64,000 nucleotides of DNA, from contig CAVUHX010000024.1 of the NCBI GenBank assembly GCA_963741405.1, forward strand, positions 21,066-85,065, given 5' to 3'. The translations under genes and the position numbers were made by a program. Below, piece after piece: positions 19,440 to 28,363 of the stretch. Under the pieces are notes generated by a model that had not been told where the DNA came from, did not search any database, and worked only from the letters and a program-made list of their open reading frames with translations. Positions within the stretch are counted from its first letter, which is position 1. The number at the start of each line of letters is the position of its first letter. This DNA comes from Roseiarcus sp963741405. Its GTDB lineage: Bacteria > Pseudomonadota > Alphaproteobacteria > Rhizobiales > Beijerinckiaceae.

Positions 19440-19442
19440 CGG

Positions 19443-20897
19443 TCACACCTCCTCTCCCTCGAGATCGTCGACCACCCAGGTGTCCTTGGTCCCTCCACCC
19501 TGGCTAGAATTGACCACGAGAGAGCCCTCCTTGAGCGCCACGCGCGTGAGCCCGCCCGGCACGATCCGAACGCCGTCGGCGCCGGAAAGCACGAACGGCC
19601 GCAAATCCACGTGACGCGACGCGACCCCGCCTTCAAAAGACGACGGACATGTCGAGAGCGCGAGCGTCGGCTGGGCGATGTAGTTGCCTGGATCGGCCTT
19701 AATCTTGGCCGCGAACTGCTCGCGCTGGGCGACGGTCGCATGCGGACCGACCAGCATGCCGTACCCGCCCGACCCATTGACCTCTTTAACCACCAATTCG
19801 CCCAAGCGCTCGAGCACGTACTTCAGTCCGTCCGGTTCGCGGCAGCGATAGGTCGGCACGTTCTTCAATAGCGGCTCTTCGGAAAGGTAGAACCGGACAA
19901 AATCCGGCACGTAACTGTAAATTGCCTTGTCGTCGGCAACTCCGGTGCCGATCGCATTCGCAATCGTCACGTTGCCCGCCAAATAGGCGCCAACAAGGCC
20001 CGGCACGCCCAAGATCGACGTCGGATTGAACACGAGCGGATCGAGAAAATCGTCATCGACCCGCCGGTAGATCACATCGACCCGGCGCGGCCCGAGCGTG
20101 GTACGCATAAAGACCTGCTCGTCCTCGACGAACAAGTCACGGCCTTCGACCAGCTCGACCCCGAGCTTGTCGGCGAGAAAGGAATGCTCGTAGTAGGCGG
20201 AGTTGTAGAGGCCGGGCGTCAGGATCACGATGGTTGCCTCTTCGCGACCCGTGCGAGGCGCGACCGAACGCAGGCAGGCGAGCAGTTCGTCCGGATAGTC
20301 ATCCACCGGCGCGACGTGGTGGCGGGCGAAAAGGTCTGGCAGGAGCCGCATCGTCACTTCCCGGTTTTCCAGCATGTACGAGACGCCGGACGGCGTGCGG
20401 GCGTTGTCCTCCAGCACGTAGAACGACTCGCCGTCGACTCGCACGATGTCAATTCCGGCGATGTGAACCCAGACGTCGTGAGGCGCACGACGGCCTATCA
20501 TCTCCGGTCGGTAGAATGGATTTCGAAGGATGAGTTCAGGCGGCACGATCCCCTCCTTAAGGATCGCCCGCTCACCATAGACATCCTTGAGGAAAAGGTT
20601 CAGCGCCCGCGCCCGCTGCGTGAGCCCCGCTTCAAGCCTTCGCCACTCCCCGCGCGAGATCAGGCGCGGTACGATGTCGAATGGAATCAGCCGCTCGGCC
20701 GCATCCTTGTCGCCGTAGACGCCGAACGTGATGCCGATCCGGCGAAACATGTATTCCGCCTGCGCGCGGCGCGAGGCGAGCAAGTCTGGCGGCGTTTCGT
20801 CGAGCCAACGCGCGACCTTCTTGTAAAGCGTTCGGGCTCGATCGCTTGCGGCTCCCATTTCGTCAAACGCCACGACCCCCGCCATGCTGTAACCCAC
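19443..20897 (-). CDS. Circularly permuted type 2 ATP-grasp protein
   Basis: 484 residues of the DUF404/DUF407 type. Recognisable segments are FGVYGDKDAAERLIPFDIVPR, VWVHIAGIDIVRVDG, YVLEDNARTPSGVSYMLENR and the Gly-rich EVNGSGGYGMLVGP loop that would bind ATP phosphates. ATP-grasp enzymes join a carboxylate to an amine; the substrate here is unknown. First gene of the three-gene cassette. The start may be the ATG at Met1 or at Met5 (MAGVVAFDEM). Confidence 0.92.
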   Translation of the reverse strand: MGYSMAGVVAFDEMGAASDRARTLYKKVARWLDETPPDLLASRRAQAEYMFRRIGITFGVYGDKDAAERLIPFDIVPRLISRGEWRRLEAGLTQRARALNLFLKDVYGERAILKEGIVPPELILRNPFYRPEMIGRRAPHDVWVHIAGIDIVRVDGESFYVLEDNARTPSGVSYMLENREVTMRLLPDLFARHHVAPVDDYPDELLACLRSVAPRTGREEATIVILTPGLYNSAYYEHSFLADKLGVELVEGRDLFVEDEQVFMRTTLGPRRVDVIYRRVDDDFLDPLVFNPTSILGVPGLVGAYLAGNVTIANAIGTGVADDKAIYSYVPDFVRFYLSEEPLLKNVPTYRCREPDGLKYVLERLGELVVKEVNGSGGYGMLVGPHATVAQREQFAAKIKADPGNYIAQPTLALSTCPSSFEGGVASRHVDLRPFVLSGADGVRIVPGGLTRVALKEGSLVVNSSQGGGTKDTWVVDDLEGEEV

Positions 20898-20900
20898 TCA

Positions 20901-21611
20901 TCATCCGGCGGTCCGTCCCACCCGATCTTGATCCCGCCACGCAACTTCCGTGCCGAGAGTGCGGATGATCTCGAGCACGCGACAGCCGGGCATGGCCGCT
21001 TCCCGCGGCCATGCTGCAAAATCACCGACCTCCGCCATTGCCTGCACAAGTAGCGCACGGAACGTTTCCCGCGACACCGCGACGGCTCCAAGGCTCGCCA
21101 GATGCGCGGTCAGGAACTGCGTGTCCAGAAGGCGGAACCGACCCACCAGGAGACGCGCAAAAAGATGGACAAGCGCAACCTTCGACGCGTCGCGCACGCG
21201 ATGGAACATGCTCTCGCCGAAAAAAGCGCCCCGGAGGCTTACGCCGTAGAGGCCGCCAACCAATTCCTCGTCTTGGTATACCTCGATCGAGTGTGCGTGT
21301 CCCGCCTCAAAGAGGTTGGAATAGAGGCGCAGGATCTCGTCGTTGATCCAAGTAGTTTCGCGCTCAGCACAAGCGCGCATCACCGCCCAAAAGTCGTGAT
21401 CGGCGACGACGCGAAATCGCTCCGAACGCACCGACTTGGCGAGGCTACGCGAGACGACGAGCTGGTTGAGCGGGAAAATGCCCCGCTCGTGCGGCTCAAC
21501 CCAGAATAGCTCGTTGGCCTCCCGACTCTCGGCCATAGGGAATACGCCGATGGAATAAGCCCTGAGCAGAATGTCAGCCGTGAGCTGGAACTTGCGCGGG
21601 CTGCTCTTCAT
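20901..21611 (-). CDS. aat: Leucyl/phenylalanyl-tRNA--protein transferase
   Basis: 236 residues. Aat adds Leu or Phe to proteins with N-terminal Arg or Lys, creating ClpS ligands. Diagnostic segments are AYSIGVFPMAESR, FWVEPHERGIFPL, ELVGGLYGVSLRGAFFGESMF and LLDTQFLTAHLASLGAV. The gene ends 3 bases upstream of the ATP-grasp gene, so it may head that transcript. Together with ClpS-ClpA (9.9-12.8 kb) and Bpt (34.6 kb) it supplies the bacterial N-degron pathway. Confidence 0.95.
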   Translation of the reverse strand: MKSSPRKFQLTADILLRAYSIGVFPMAESREANELFWVEPHERGIFPLNQLVVSRSLAKSVRSERFRVVADHDFWAVMRACAERETTWINDEILRLYSNLFEAGHAHSIEVYQDEELVGGLYGVSLRGAFFGESMFHRVRDASKVALVHLFARLLVGRFRLLDTQFLTAHLASLGAVAVSRETFRALLVQAMAEVGDFAAWPREAAMPGCRVLEIIRTLGTEVAWRDQDRVGRTAG

Positions 21612-21993
21612 CAGCGGATCGTGAAGCCGTCATGGAGGAACGTCAAGGCGGCCCTTCTTTCGTCTCGAGGCGACGGATTTCATCAGCGACGACGAAGAAG
21701 CTGATGAAATCGGCGCCGCCAGCGAGTCAGCTGGTTGGTTCAGTGGCGTGCAAGATTCTCTCCCGGAGTGCGTCGGTTGTTCATTGCCTTTCGACAATTG
21801 AGGAGATAGAACCCTTGTTGACTCGCCTTGCCCAGTCAGCTATCCGCGTAAACAAAACCAATTGATCGTAACGGGGCGGCAGGTTCGATCATCGGGAATC
21901 CAAAGTGCTTCGCAAACAGTAGATAGTCCGCAACTGGGCCAGAGTTGCGAAATACACTTTTGGGTTGTTGTCAGTGTGATCGGTGGTTCTATA
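21612..21993. other. Intergenic region between aat and a TetR gene
   Basis: 382 bases between divergent genes. It contains a perfect 12-bp inverted repeat (separate entry) and the AT-richer segment 21830-21990 that likely holds the regulator's promoter. No gene is supported. Confidence 0.5.
21676..21711. promoter_or_regulatory. Perfect 12-bp inverted repeat
   Basis: GATTTCATCAGC, a 12-base loop (gacgacgaagaa), then the exact complement GCTGATGAAATC. It lies about 65 bases upstream of aat, in the shared control region. It has no T-run, so it is not an ordinary terminator; it could be an operator or an RNA hairpin in the aat leader. Confidence 0.5.
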
Positions 21994-22593
21994 GTGGAAA
22001 CGACTCTTTCGACGAAACAGCAGCTTCTGAAAGCTGCGGCCGGCCTACTTGATAATGGAGGCCCGAGCGCGGTGACGCTTCGGGCGGTGGGAGACAAGGT
22101 CGGGGTTTCCCAGACAGCTCCCTATCGACATTTCAAAGACAAGCACGACCTTCTTGAGGTGATTGCGCGTGAAACCTTCGGCGAGGTCTCCGAGTTTCTG
22201 AGGGATGCAGTCCGCAAAGCCAATTCGCCGCTTGGAGCGTTGCGCATCGCCATCCGAGAATATCTCGATGTCGCGCGTCGTTACCCGCTGCGGCACCGTC
22301 TGCTGTTCGAGATCAGCGAGGAAGGCGGACTGCAGTCCGAGGCGCGTCACGCCTTTGAATTGATCAGGGAACTGGTGGCAGCTGCCCAGCGTGCCGGCGA
22401 ACTCCACGAAGGCGACCCATCGAGGATTTCCGCGCTGATCTGCAGCACTGTGCACGGTCTGGCGAAGCTCGAACGACTGGACCAACCGAATACCGAGTCG
22501 CCCTTGAGAGACGTCGATGCGCTTTCGATTTTTTTTGTCGACTTGATCGCCAGGCAGACGGGAGAAAGAGCCCGAGTCGACGCTCTCACGTAG
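21994..22593 (+). CDS. TetR/AcrR-family regulator
   Basis: About 199 residues from GTG 21994 (VETTLSTKQQLLKAAAGLL); a longer frame opens at 21862 but its N-terminus is not TetR-like. The HTH is AVTLRAVGDKVGVSQTAPYRHFKDKHDLLEVIA. The C-terminal part is helical, of the WHG type, for an unknown ligand. It is transcribed away from aat; the following gene is convergent. Confidence 0.88.
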   Translation: METTLSTKQQLLKAAAGLLDNGGPSAVTLRAVGDKVGVSQTAPYRHFKDKHDLLEVIARETFGEVSEFLRDAVRKANSPLGALRIAIREYLDVARRYPLRHRLLFEISEEGGLQSEARHAFELIRELVAAAQRAGELHEGDPSRISALICSTVHGLAKLERLDQPNTESPLRDVDALSIFFVDLIARQTGERARVDALT

Positions 22594-22633
22594 GTCATCA
22601 AATCGAACGTCAACCCGTTCCGGCGACACGTCG

Positions 22634-22656
22634 AGCCGGCTCTTCGAGAGCCGGCT
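22634..22656. terminator. GC-rich hairpin between convergent genes
   Basis: Stem AGCCGGCTC/GAGCCGGCT, 9 bp with a 5-base loop (ttcga), 40 bases after the TetR stop and about 95 bases after the convergent aminotransferase stop. There is no T-run on either strand, so the role as a terminator is only likely from its place. Confidence 0.4.
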
Positions 22657-22750
22657 GCGGGCGGCGTAGTTCAGGCGGTTGAAGGTCCGGGTTCGTTGAT
22701 AGAACCGGCTTTGCGTGAGGTAGTTCAGGCCACATCGCTTTCGCCTCGGC

Positions 22751-23968
22751 TCAAGCCGGCTTCTTCAACTTCACAACGTTGTGCAGCGTGTCGTCGGCGG
22801 TGTCGAAGAAACGCCGGATGCCGCGCGCCGCCTGTCGGATTCGCTGCTCGTTTTCGACCAGCGCGAGTCGCACGAACTCGTCGCCGTGCTCGCCGAATCC
22901 GATGCCCGGCGCCACGGCGACATCGGCCTTCTCGATCAGAAGCTTCGAGAATTCGAGGCTGCCCAGATGGCGAAAGCGCTCCGGCACCTGCGTCCAGGCG
23001 AACATCGAGGCGCTCGGCTTCTCAATCGGCCAACCGGCCGCCGCGAAACTCTCGATCATCACGTCGCGGCGGCGCTTGTATGTCGCGCGCATCTCGCGGA
23101 TGCAGTCTTCGGGGCCGTTGAGAGCGGCCGCGGCGGCGACCTGAATGGGGGTGTAGGCCCCGTAGTCGAGATAGGACTTTACCCGCGCGAGCGCTGCGAG
23201 CAACCGCTCGTTGCCCACGGCGAAGCCGATGCGCCAGCCGGCCATGGAGAAGGTTTTCGACATCGAGGAGAATTCCACCGCGACATCGAACGCACCCGGC
23301 GCCTGAAGCACCGACGGCGGCGGCTCGTCCTCGAAATAAACCTCGGCGTAGGCGACGTCGGACAGCACGAAAATCTCGTGCTTGCGGGCGAACAGGACGA
23401 GGTCCTTGTAGAAGTCGAGCGAGGCGACCATCGCTGTCGGATTGGACGGATAGCACACGACCACCGCGATTGGCTTCGGGATCGAATGGATGATCGCCCG
23501 TTCGAGGGAGACAAAGAACTCGGGCGAAGGTTCGATTGGAACGGAGCGAATCACACCACCCGCCATCAGGAAGCCGAAGGCGTGGATCGGATAAGACGGA
23601 TTCGGCACCAGAACCACGTCGCCCGGCGCGGTGATCGCCTGCGCCATATTGGCGAAGCCTTCCTTGGAGCCGAGCGTGGCGACGACCTGGGTCTCCGGGT
23701 CGAGCTTCACACCGAAGCGACGACCGTAGTAGGCGGCTTGCGCACGGCGCAGGCCAGCGATGCCTTTGGACGCGGAATAGCGGTCGGTCCGAGGCTTGCC
23801 GACAGTCTCGACCAGCTTGTCGATCACGTGCCTGGGTGCCGGAAGATCCGGGTTGCCCATGCCAAGATCGATGATGTCGGCGCCGGCGGCGCGGGCCTTC
23901 GCCTTGAGCTTGTTGACCTGCTCGAAGACATAAGGCGGCAGACGCCGCACGCGGTGAAAGTCGCTCAT
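22751..23968 (-). CDS. PLP aminotransferase (AlaC / LL-diaminopimelate aminotransferase-like)
   Basis: 405 residues from ATG 23968 (MSDFHRVRRLPPYVFEQVNKL); the open frame extends further but without the family N-terminus. Class I/II fold: IIDLGMGNPDLPAP, TLGSKEGFANM, YPSNPTAMVAS, and the Schiff-base Lys in FSSMSKTFSMAGWRIGF. Close in pattern to proteins annotated as LL-diaminopimelate aminotransferase or glutamate-pyruvate aminotransferase AlaC; the pattern YVFEQVNKLKAKARAAGADIIDLG favours the AlaC-like group. Confidence 0.9.
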   Translation of the reverse strand: MSDFHRVRRLPPYVFEQVNKLKAKARAAGADIIDLGMGNPDLPAPRHVIDKLVETVGKPRTDRYSASKGIAGLRRAQAAYYGRRFGVKLDPETQVVATLGSKEGFANMAQAITAPGDVVLVPNPSYPIHAFGFLMAGGVIRSVPIEPSPEFFVSLERAIIHSIPKPIAVVVCYPSNPTAMVASLDFYKDLVLFARKHEIFVLSDVAYAEVYFEDEPPPSVLQAPGAFDVAVEFSSMSKTFSMAGWRIGFAVGNERLLAALARVKSYLDYGAYTPIQVAAAAALNGPEDCIREMRATYKRRRDVMIESFAAAGWPIEKPSASMFAWTQVPERFRHLGSLEFSKLLIEKADVAVAPGIGFGEHGDEFVRLALVENEQRIRQAARGIRRFFDTADDTLHNVVKLKKPA

Positions 23969-24062
23969 AATTCCAAATATCCTTGGGTGTCGTCCCCCCA
24001 CGGCGCGCGTCGCCGTCGAAAGAACTGTTAGCATCGCGGACGCTCGACCCGCAAACGGCGTC

Positions 24063-24452
24063 CTATTGTTTTGGAGCGGCAGGTTTTGACTTCGCCCTCC
24101 TGGCCGCAGCTTCCTGCGCGATAGCCCTGGCAGCCGGCGGGAAGGCCTGCCGGATTGCGTCGTCCCGCTTCTGAACCGAATCAAGGTCGCCTTTCACCGC
24201 CTGCAGTTGCTTGTCGCTCAATGCAGGTCGCGCAGGCTCGGGCGATGGCTGGAATACAGGGATGTATTCGAGGTCACCATTCGGCCGAGACTGCAGGACG
24301 AAGTCGGCCGGCGGTGCGAGATCGGTGGCGAAGCCCATCGCTTTCATCACGCTCTTCAGCGGGCTGTCGCCCTGCTGGGCGAAACTTGCCGACGACATGA
24401 GACACGCCGCGGACGCGGCGACGATCCCGATCCATGCACTCGACATCGCCAT
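24063..24452 (-). CDS. Secreted hypothetical protein
   Basis: 129 residues with a signal peptide (IVAASAACLMSSASFAQQ). The mature part has a Pro-rich middle and a basic, Ala-rich C-terminal helix ending KSKPAAPKQ. No family recognised. Short spacing (94 bases) to the aminotransferase downstream; may share its transcript. Confidence 0.6.
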   Translation of the reverse strand: MAMSSAWIGIVAASAACLMSSASFAQQGDSPLKSVMKAMGFATDLAPPADFVLQSRPNGDLEYIPVFQPSPEPARPALSDKQLQAVKGDLDSVQKRDDAIRQAFPPAARAIAQEAAARRAKSKPAAPKQ

Positions 24453-24598
24453 CGTCTCGTCCTTTCATCGGAAGCTGCTGGTTCTCCCGCCTGACAACTC
24501 CTCCCAACCGAAAGTCGTTGTGGCGTAGCGCCGGGGTAGTAACCTAATATGACGAAAACTGGACCGGGTCTTCCCCCGGCGCCACGTGGGAACGCACC

Positions 24599-26983
24599 AT
24601 GCCGAAACCCGGTGAAAAGAAAGCCAAGCCGCGCCTGAACGCCGGGAGCCCCTCCCCCGTCCCAGCGGACCTGGAAAAAACGACGTCCTCAGCCGTTCCG
24701 CGATCCAAGAAAGTTGTTTCGCAAGGCGTTTCGCCAGCGCCGGCCGCCGCGAAAACACGGAAGAGTCGGTCAAAGCCAAAATGGATCAATTCGCTACCAT
24801 CTGCGCCATACGCAGACGCGCCGCGCCGCGGCGGAAAGAGCGTGAAGTCAGACGCGCTCGACAGCTGGGTCAACGCCCCCCCGCCCAACGATTTGGCCCG
24901 GGCGCAGGAGAACCAAACGGTCCGTTCGATCGGCCTGGAACCGGTAAGCGAGACCGCGCCTAACCCCGGAAAAGCTCCGCACCCAGCCAAGCGCAAATCC
25001 TCTTCGGCGCCCATTTCCGCACGATCCGCGGCAAAGGCAAATCGGCGCGAAGACCCGCCTGCCTCCGCGGAATCCGTTTCCGCCATCGCACCCTCCCCGG
25101 CCGCGCTTCCCTCCCGCTCGACTTCAGCGGAGCCGGCCCCACTTCCCAAGGCGACTCCGGCGGTGTCGGCCTCCCCGTCGAGTTCGGACGGCGACGCCTT
25201 CGGCGGCTACTATCCGATACCGAATGTCGAGGCGCTGGCCAACAACATCGCCAACGCGATCGAGCAGGCCGGCAAGGCGATGGCCGCATATTTGCGGCCT
25301 CGCGCAAGCGGTGAAATCAAGTCGACGATCGCTGACGATGTCGGCGAGATGATTCGTTCGCTCGGCCATGTCACCGAATATTACATGTCCGATCCCAAGC
25401 GGGCGATCGAGGCGCAGACGGCGCTGACCACCCAGTTCGTCAACCTGTGGGCCGCGACTCTCCAGCGATTCCAGGGCCTACCGGCCGAGCCGGTCGCCGA
25501 GCCCGACCGGACGGACAAGCGCTTCTCGGATGCGCAGTGGCGCGATAATCCGTTCTTCGATTTTCTGAAGCAGGCATACGTGTTGACGACCCGCTGGGCC
25601 GACGACCTCATCAGGCGTGCAGACGAACTCGAGCCGCACAAGCGCCTCAAGGCGCAGTTCTACTTGCGACAGGTTTCGGCGGCGCTCGCGCCTTCGAATT
25701 TTATCGGCACCAATCCCGAACTGATCCGCGCGACCCTTCAGGAAAGCGGGGAAAACCTCGTGCGCGGCCTCAGGATGCTCGCCGAGGACATCGAAGCCGG
25801 AAAGGGAAACCTCCGGATCCGACAGTCGGACGCACGATCGTTCAAGCTCGGCGTCAATCTCGCAACGACGCCCGGAAAGGTCATCTTCCGCAACGACCTC
25901 ATAGAGCTCATCCAATACGAGCCGGCGACGCCCGAAGTCTACAAGCGGCCGCTCCTCATCGTGCCGCCTTGGATAAACAAGTTCTACATCCTCGACCTGA
26001 ATCCAGAGAAATCATTCATCCGCTGGGCCGTGTCGCAGGGCCTCACCGTGTTCGTCATCTCCTGGGTCAATCCGGACGGCCGCCACGCCGACAAGGACTT
26101 CGACGCCTATATGCATGAGGGCATCCTGACGGCGCTCGATTGCCTGGAGCAGGCGACGGGCGAGCGCGATGTGACCACGATCGGCTATTGCGTCGGCGGC
26201 ACCCTGCTCGCGTCAACACTGGGATACATGGCGGCGGTCGGGGACAAGCGCATCAACAGCGTCACGTTCTTCACCGCGCTCGTCGATTTCACCGACTGCG
26301 GTGACCTGCAGGTGTTCGTCGACGCCGAGCAACTCAAGGCGGTCGAGGAGCGGATGGCCGAGCAGGGTTATCTCGAAGGCGCGGCGATGGCCCAAGCGTT
26401 CAACATGTTGCGGCCGAACGACCTCATCTGGGCCTACTATATCAACAATTACCTCAGGGGCAAAGAACCGATACCCTTCGACCTTCTGGTCTGGAATTCC
26501 GACTCAACACGGATGCCCGCGGCCAACCACAAGTTCTATTTGCGCCACTGCTATTTCCAGAACGACCTGTCCAATGGGCGCATGGAGCTGAGCGGCAAGA
26601 CAGTCGACCTGAAGAAGGTTACGATTCCGATCTACCAGCTGGCGACGAAAGAGGATCACATCGCCCCCGCCCGCGGCGTGTTCAAAGGCGCCAAGGTCTT
26701 CGGCGGTCCGGTCAAGTTCGTGCTCGCCGGCTCCGGTCATATCGCGGGCGTCGTCAACCCAGCCGGAAAGCCGAAATACCAGTACTGGACCAACGGCCCG
26801 GTCACTGGCGACTTCGACGCCTGGGTCGCCGCCGCGAACGAGACCCCTGGGTCCTGGTGGCTGGACTGGATCCAATGGATCGCCGCCCAGGCTCCCGAGA
26901 AGGTTCCGGCCCGGCAGCCCGGCGAAGGCAAGCTGAAAGCCATTGGCGACGCACCCGGGGAGTACGTGCGGGTCAAGGCTTGA
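24599..26983 (+). CDS. phaC: Poly(3-hydroxyalkanoate) synthase, class I, with long N-terminal extension
   Basis: Polymerises hydroxyacyl-CoA into PHA at the granule surface. 794 residues against about 600 for class I enzymes: the first ~200 are Ser/Pro/Lys/Ala-rich and probably disordered, and the PhaC N-domain begins near EALANNIANAIEQAG. Catalytic Cys531 is in GYCVGGTLL; the Asp is in the YQLATKEDHIAP region and the His in GSGHIAGVVNPAG. A PhaC_N segment VIFRNDLIELIQYEP is present. An internal start near the conserved region cannot be excluded, but the extension has coding-like composition. No phaA/phaB lie nearby. Confidence 0.93.
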   Translation: MPKPGEKKAKPRLNAGSPSPVPADLEKTTSSAVPRSKKVVSQGVSPAPAAAKTRKSRSKPKWINSLPSAPYADAPRRGGKSVKSDALDSWVNAPPPNDLARAQENQTVRSIGLEPVSETAPNPGKAPHPAKRKSSSAPISARSAAKANRREDPPASAESVSAIAPSPAALPSRSTSAEPAPLPKATPAVSASPSSSDGDAFGGYYPIPNVEALANNIANAIEQAGKAMAAYLRPRASGEIKSTIADDVGEMIRSLGHVTEYYMSDPKRAIEAQTALTTQFVNLWAATLQRFQGLPAEPVAEPDRTDKRFSDAQWRDNPFFDFLKQAYVLTTRWADDLIRRADELEPHKRLKAQFYLRQVSAALAPSNFIGTNPELIRATLQESGENLVRGLRMLAEDIEAGKGNLRIRQSDARSFKLGVNLATTPGKVIFRNDLIELIQYEPATPEVYKRPLLIVPPWINKFYILDLNPEKSFIRWAVSQGLTVFVISWVNPDGRHADKDFDAYMHEGILTALDCLEQATGERDVTTIGYCVGGTLLASTLGYMAAVGDKRINSVTFFTALVDFTDCGDLQVFVDAEQLKAVEERMAEQGYLEGAAMAQAFNMLRPNDLIWAYYINNYLRGKEPIPFDLLVWNSDSTRMPAANHKFYLRHCYFQNDLSNGRMELSGKTVDLKKVTIPIYQLATKEDHIAPARGVFKGAKVFGGPVKFVLAGSGHIAGVVNPAGKPKYQYWTNGPVTGDFDAWVAAANETPGSWWLDWIQWIAAQAPEKVPARQPGEGKLKAIGDAPGEYVRVKA

Positions 26984-27099
26984 CCCTGCTTATAGAGCGA
27001 AAAGCAGGAGCGCCTTCCGCGGGCCGGCGCCTTCCGCGTCGAAAATACTCGTTGTTCCAGATGGTTCCTACGACTTCGGGCGCAATAGGGAGGTGCGCG

Positions 27100-27185
27100 G
27101 AGCAGGCCAGGAACAGGGCCTGTTATCGCGATTATCAGGGCCGTAACAGGCGGCAAAAGACTGGAACAGGCCGGAACAGGAAGAT
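27100..27185. repeat. Cluster of short AACAGG repeats
   Basis: Downstream of phaC, AACAGG or CAGGCC occurs five or six times in 85 bases, including the palindrome AACAGGGCCTGTT. Convergent with the TetR gene that ends at 27247. It may be a decayed extragenic repeat; a similar array of GCAGGGAA occurs at 61911-61975. Confidence 0.35.
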
Positions 27186-27246
27186 GAGGGAACCCGAGCG
27201 CAAGACCAGAGCGAATTGCAAGCCGTCTCGTCTCCGCAGTTTCGGT

Positions 27247-27768
27247 TTACGGCGTTACTGCCGTCATGATGATTTTCTCAGCGAGCGGTTGCATGCGCTT
27301 CTCAGGAACCAACCCCCCGATCAAGAGTGACGACAATCCGTGCGCCAGCCCCCAGGCAGCCACCGCTTCGCGTTTATCCTTCCACGAACGCCCGTCCGCT
27401 GCTCGCGCGACTTGCAGGAAACTGAAGGCGTCCTTGGCCGCCTCCTTCAACTTCGGAAATCTTCGGCGCTGGGTCAAGACCGGTCCATACATCCGGCGAA
27501 ACAGCCCTCGCTTCTGCAGCGCAAACTCGACATAAGCGGTAGCCCGTCCGAGCGTCGCACTAGGCTCATTCGCCGCCGCGTCCATGGCGGCGGACAGTTC
27601 CCGGAATCCCTCCGCCGCGACCGATGCGAGAAGGTGTTCCTTACTGGCGAAATGACGATAGGCGGCGGCCGCCGCCGACACGCCGATGCGGCGGGCCGCC
27701 TCGCACAGTCCGACCGCTTCCATTCCGCCCTCATCGAGAATTGCTGTTGCAGCCGCGCGACCCTCCAT
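27247..27768 (-). CDS. TetR/AcrR-family regulator
   Basis: 173 residues. HTH: GLCEAARRIGVSAAAAAYRHFASKEHLLASVA. The start ATG 27768 is preceded by GGAGG at 7 bases, which fixes it despite a slightly short N-terminus. The C-terminal part ends AWGLAHGLSSLLIGGLVP, a WHG-type ligand domain. Convergent with phaC; a regulatory link to PHA is not shown. Confidence 0.85.
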   Translation of the reverse strand: MEGRAAATAILDEGGMEAVGLCEAARRIGVSAAAAAYRHFASKEHLLASVAAEGFRELSAAMDAAANEPSATLGRATAYVEFALQKRGLFRRMYGPVLTQRRRFPKLKEAAKDAFSFLQVARAADGRSWKDKREAVAAWGLAHGLSSLLIGGLVPEKRMQPLAEKIIMTAVTP

Positions 27769-28363
27769 GACGGGCCTCCGGTTCCGTGGACGTTTGAATA
27801 GCGTTGAAAGCAGTAGTTCTCACCAAAGCACTTGTTTACAAGCTGATGTTACTCAGTTCACAATCACTGTTAACTTGGAACGGCGCTCAAAGGCTTTCGA
27901 TCTCGAGCAGGTCAAAGCGGAAATGCGCGGCCAGCAAGACCCTCGCGGAGGCTCGATCGGCGAGCCGGACGAATCCGGTCTCCGAATGGTGGCCTCGCGA
28001 TTCATCACGCTGGCCCGCCCGTCGGGCGTAAAGCGGCTCAGCTTTGGGCGGTTGAGGAAGGACGATGACGGGTGGGTGGAGGGTAATGGTTCGCTATGGC
28101 GAGGCGCCGGGCGGGTGACCAGCACGTCGAGGTTTTGGAACGGGATCGACTGCATGCGAGTTAGGAGGAGGCTGCCGAGCGTGGGGCTCGCCGCGCCGCC
28201 CCATTTGAATGCGGTCCAGAGAAGCGCCGAGCATCGGGCTGGTCATCGATCCCTTCCGCCCTCGCGAGCCGCCGAGGGGATAGGAGCGTTGCTGGGTGCA
28301 TGCGCGAGGTTCGCCAAGGCTCCGCGGCGTGTATAAGCAGGCTCGAGGAGGAGCCGGAGCCCC
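27769..28363. other. Intergenic region, no supported gene
   Basis: 595 bases between the divergent TetR gene and hemB. The left part (27800-27880) is AT-richer with tandem TTTACAAGC/GTTACTCAG-like segments suited to a promoter and TetR operator. Open frames exist on both strands but show no recognisable protein. Confidence 0.5.
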
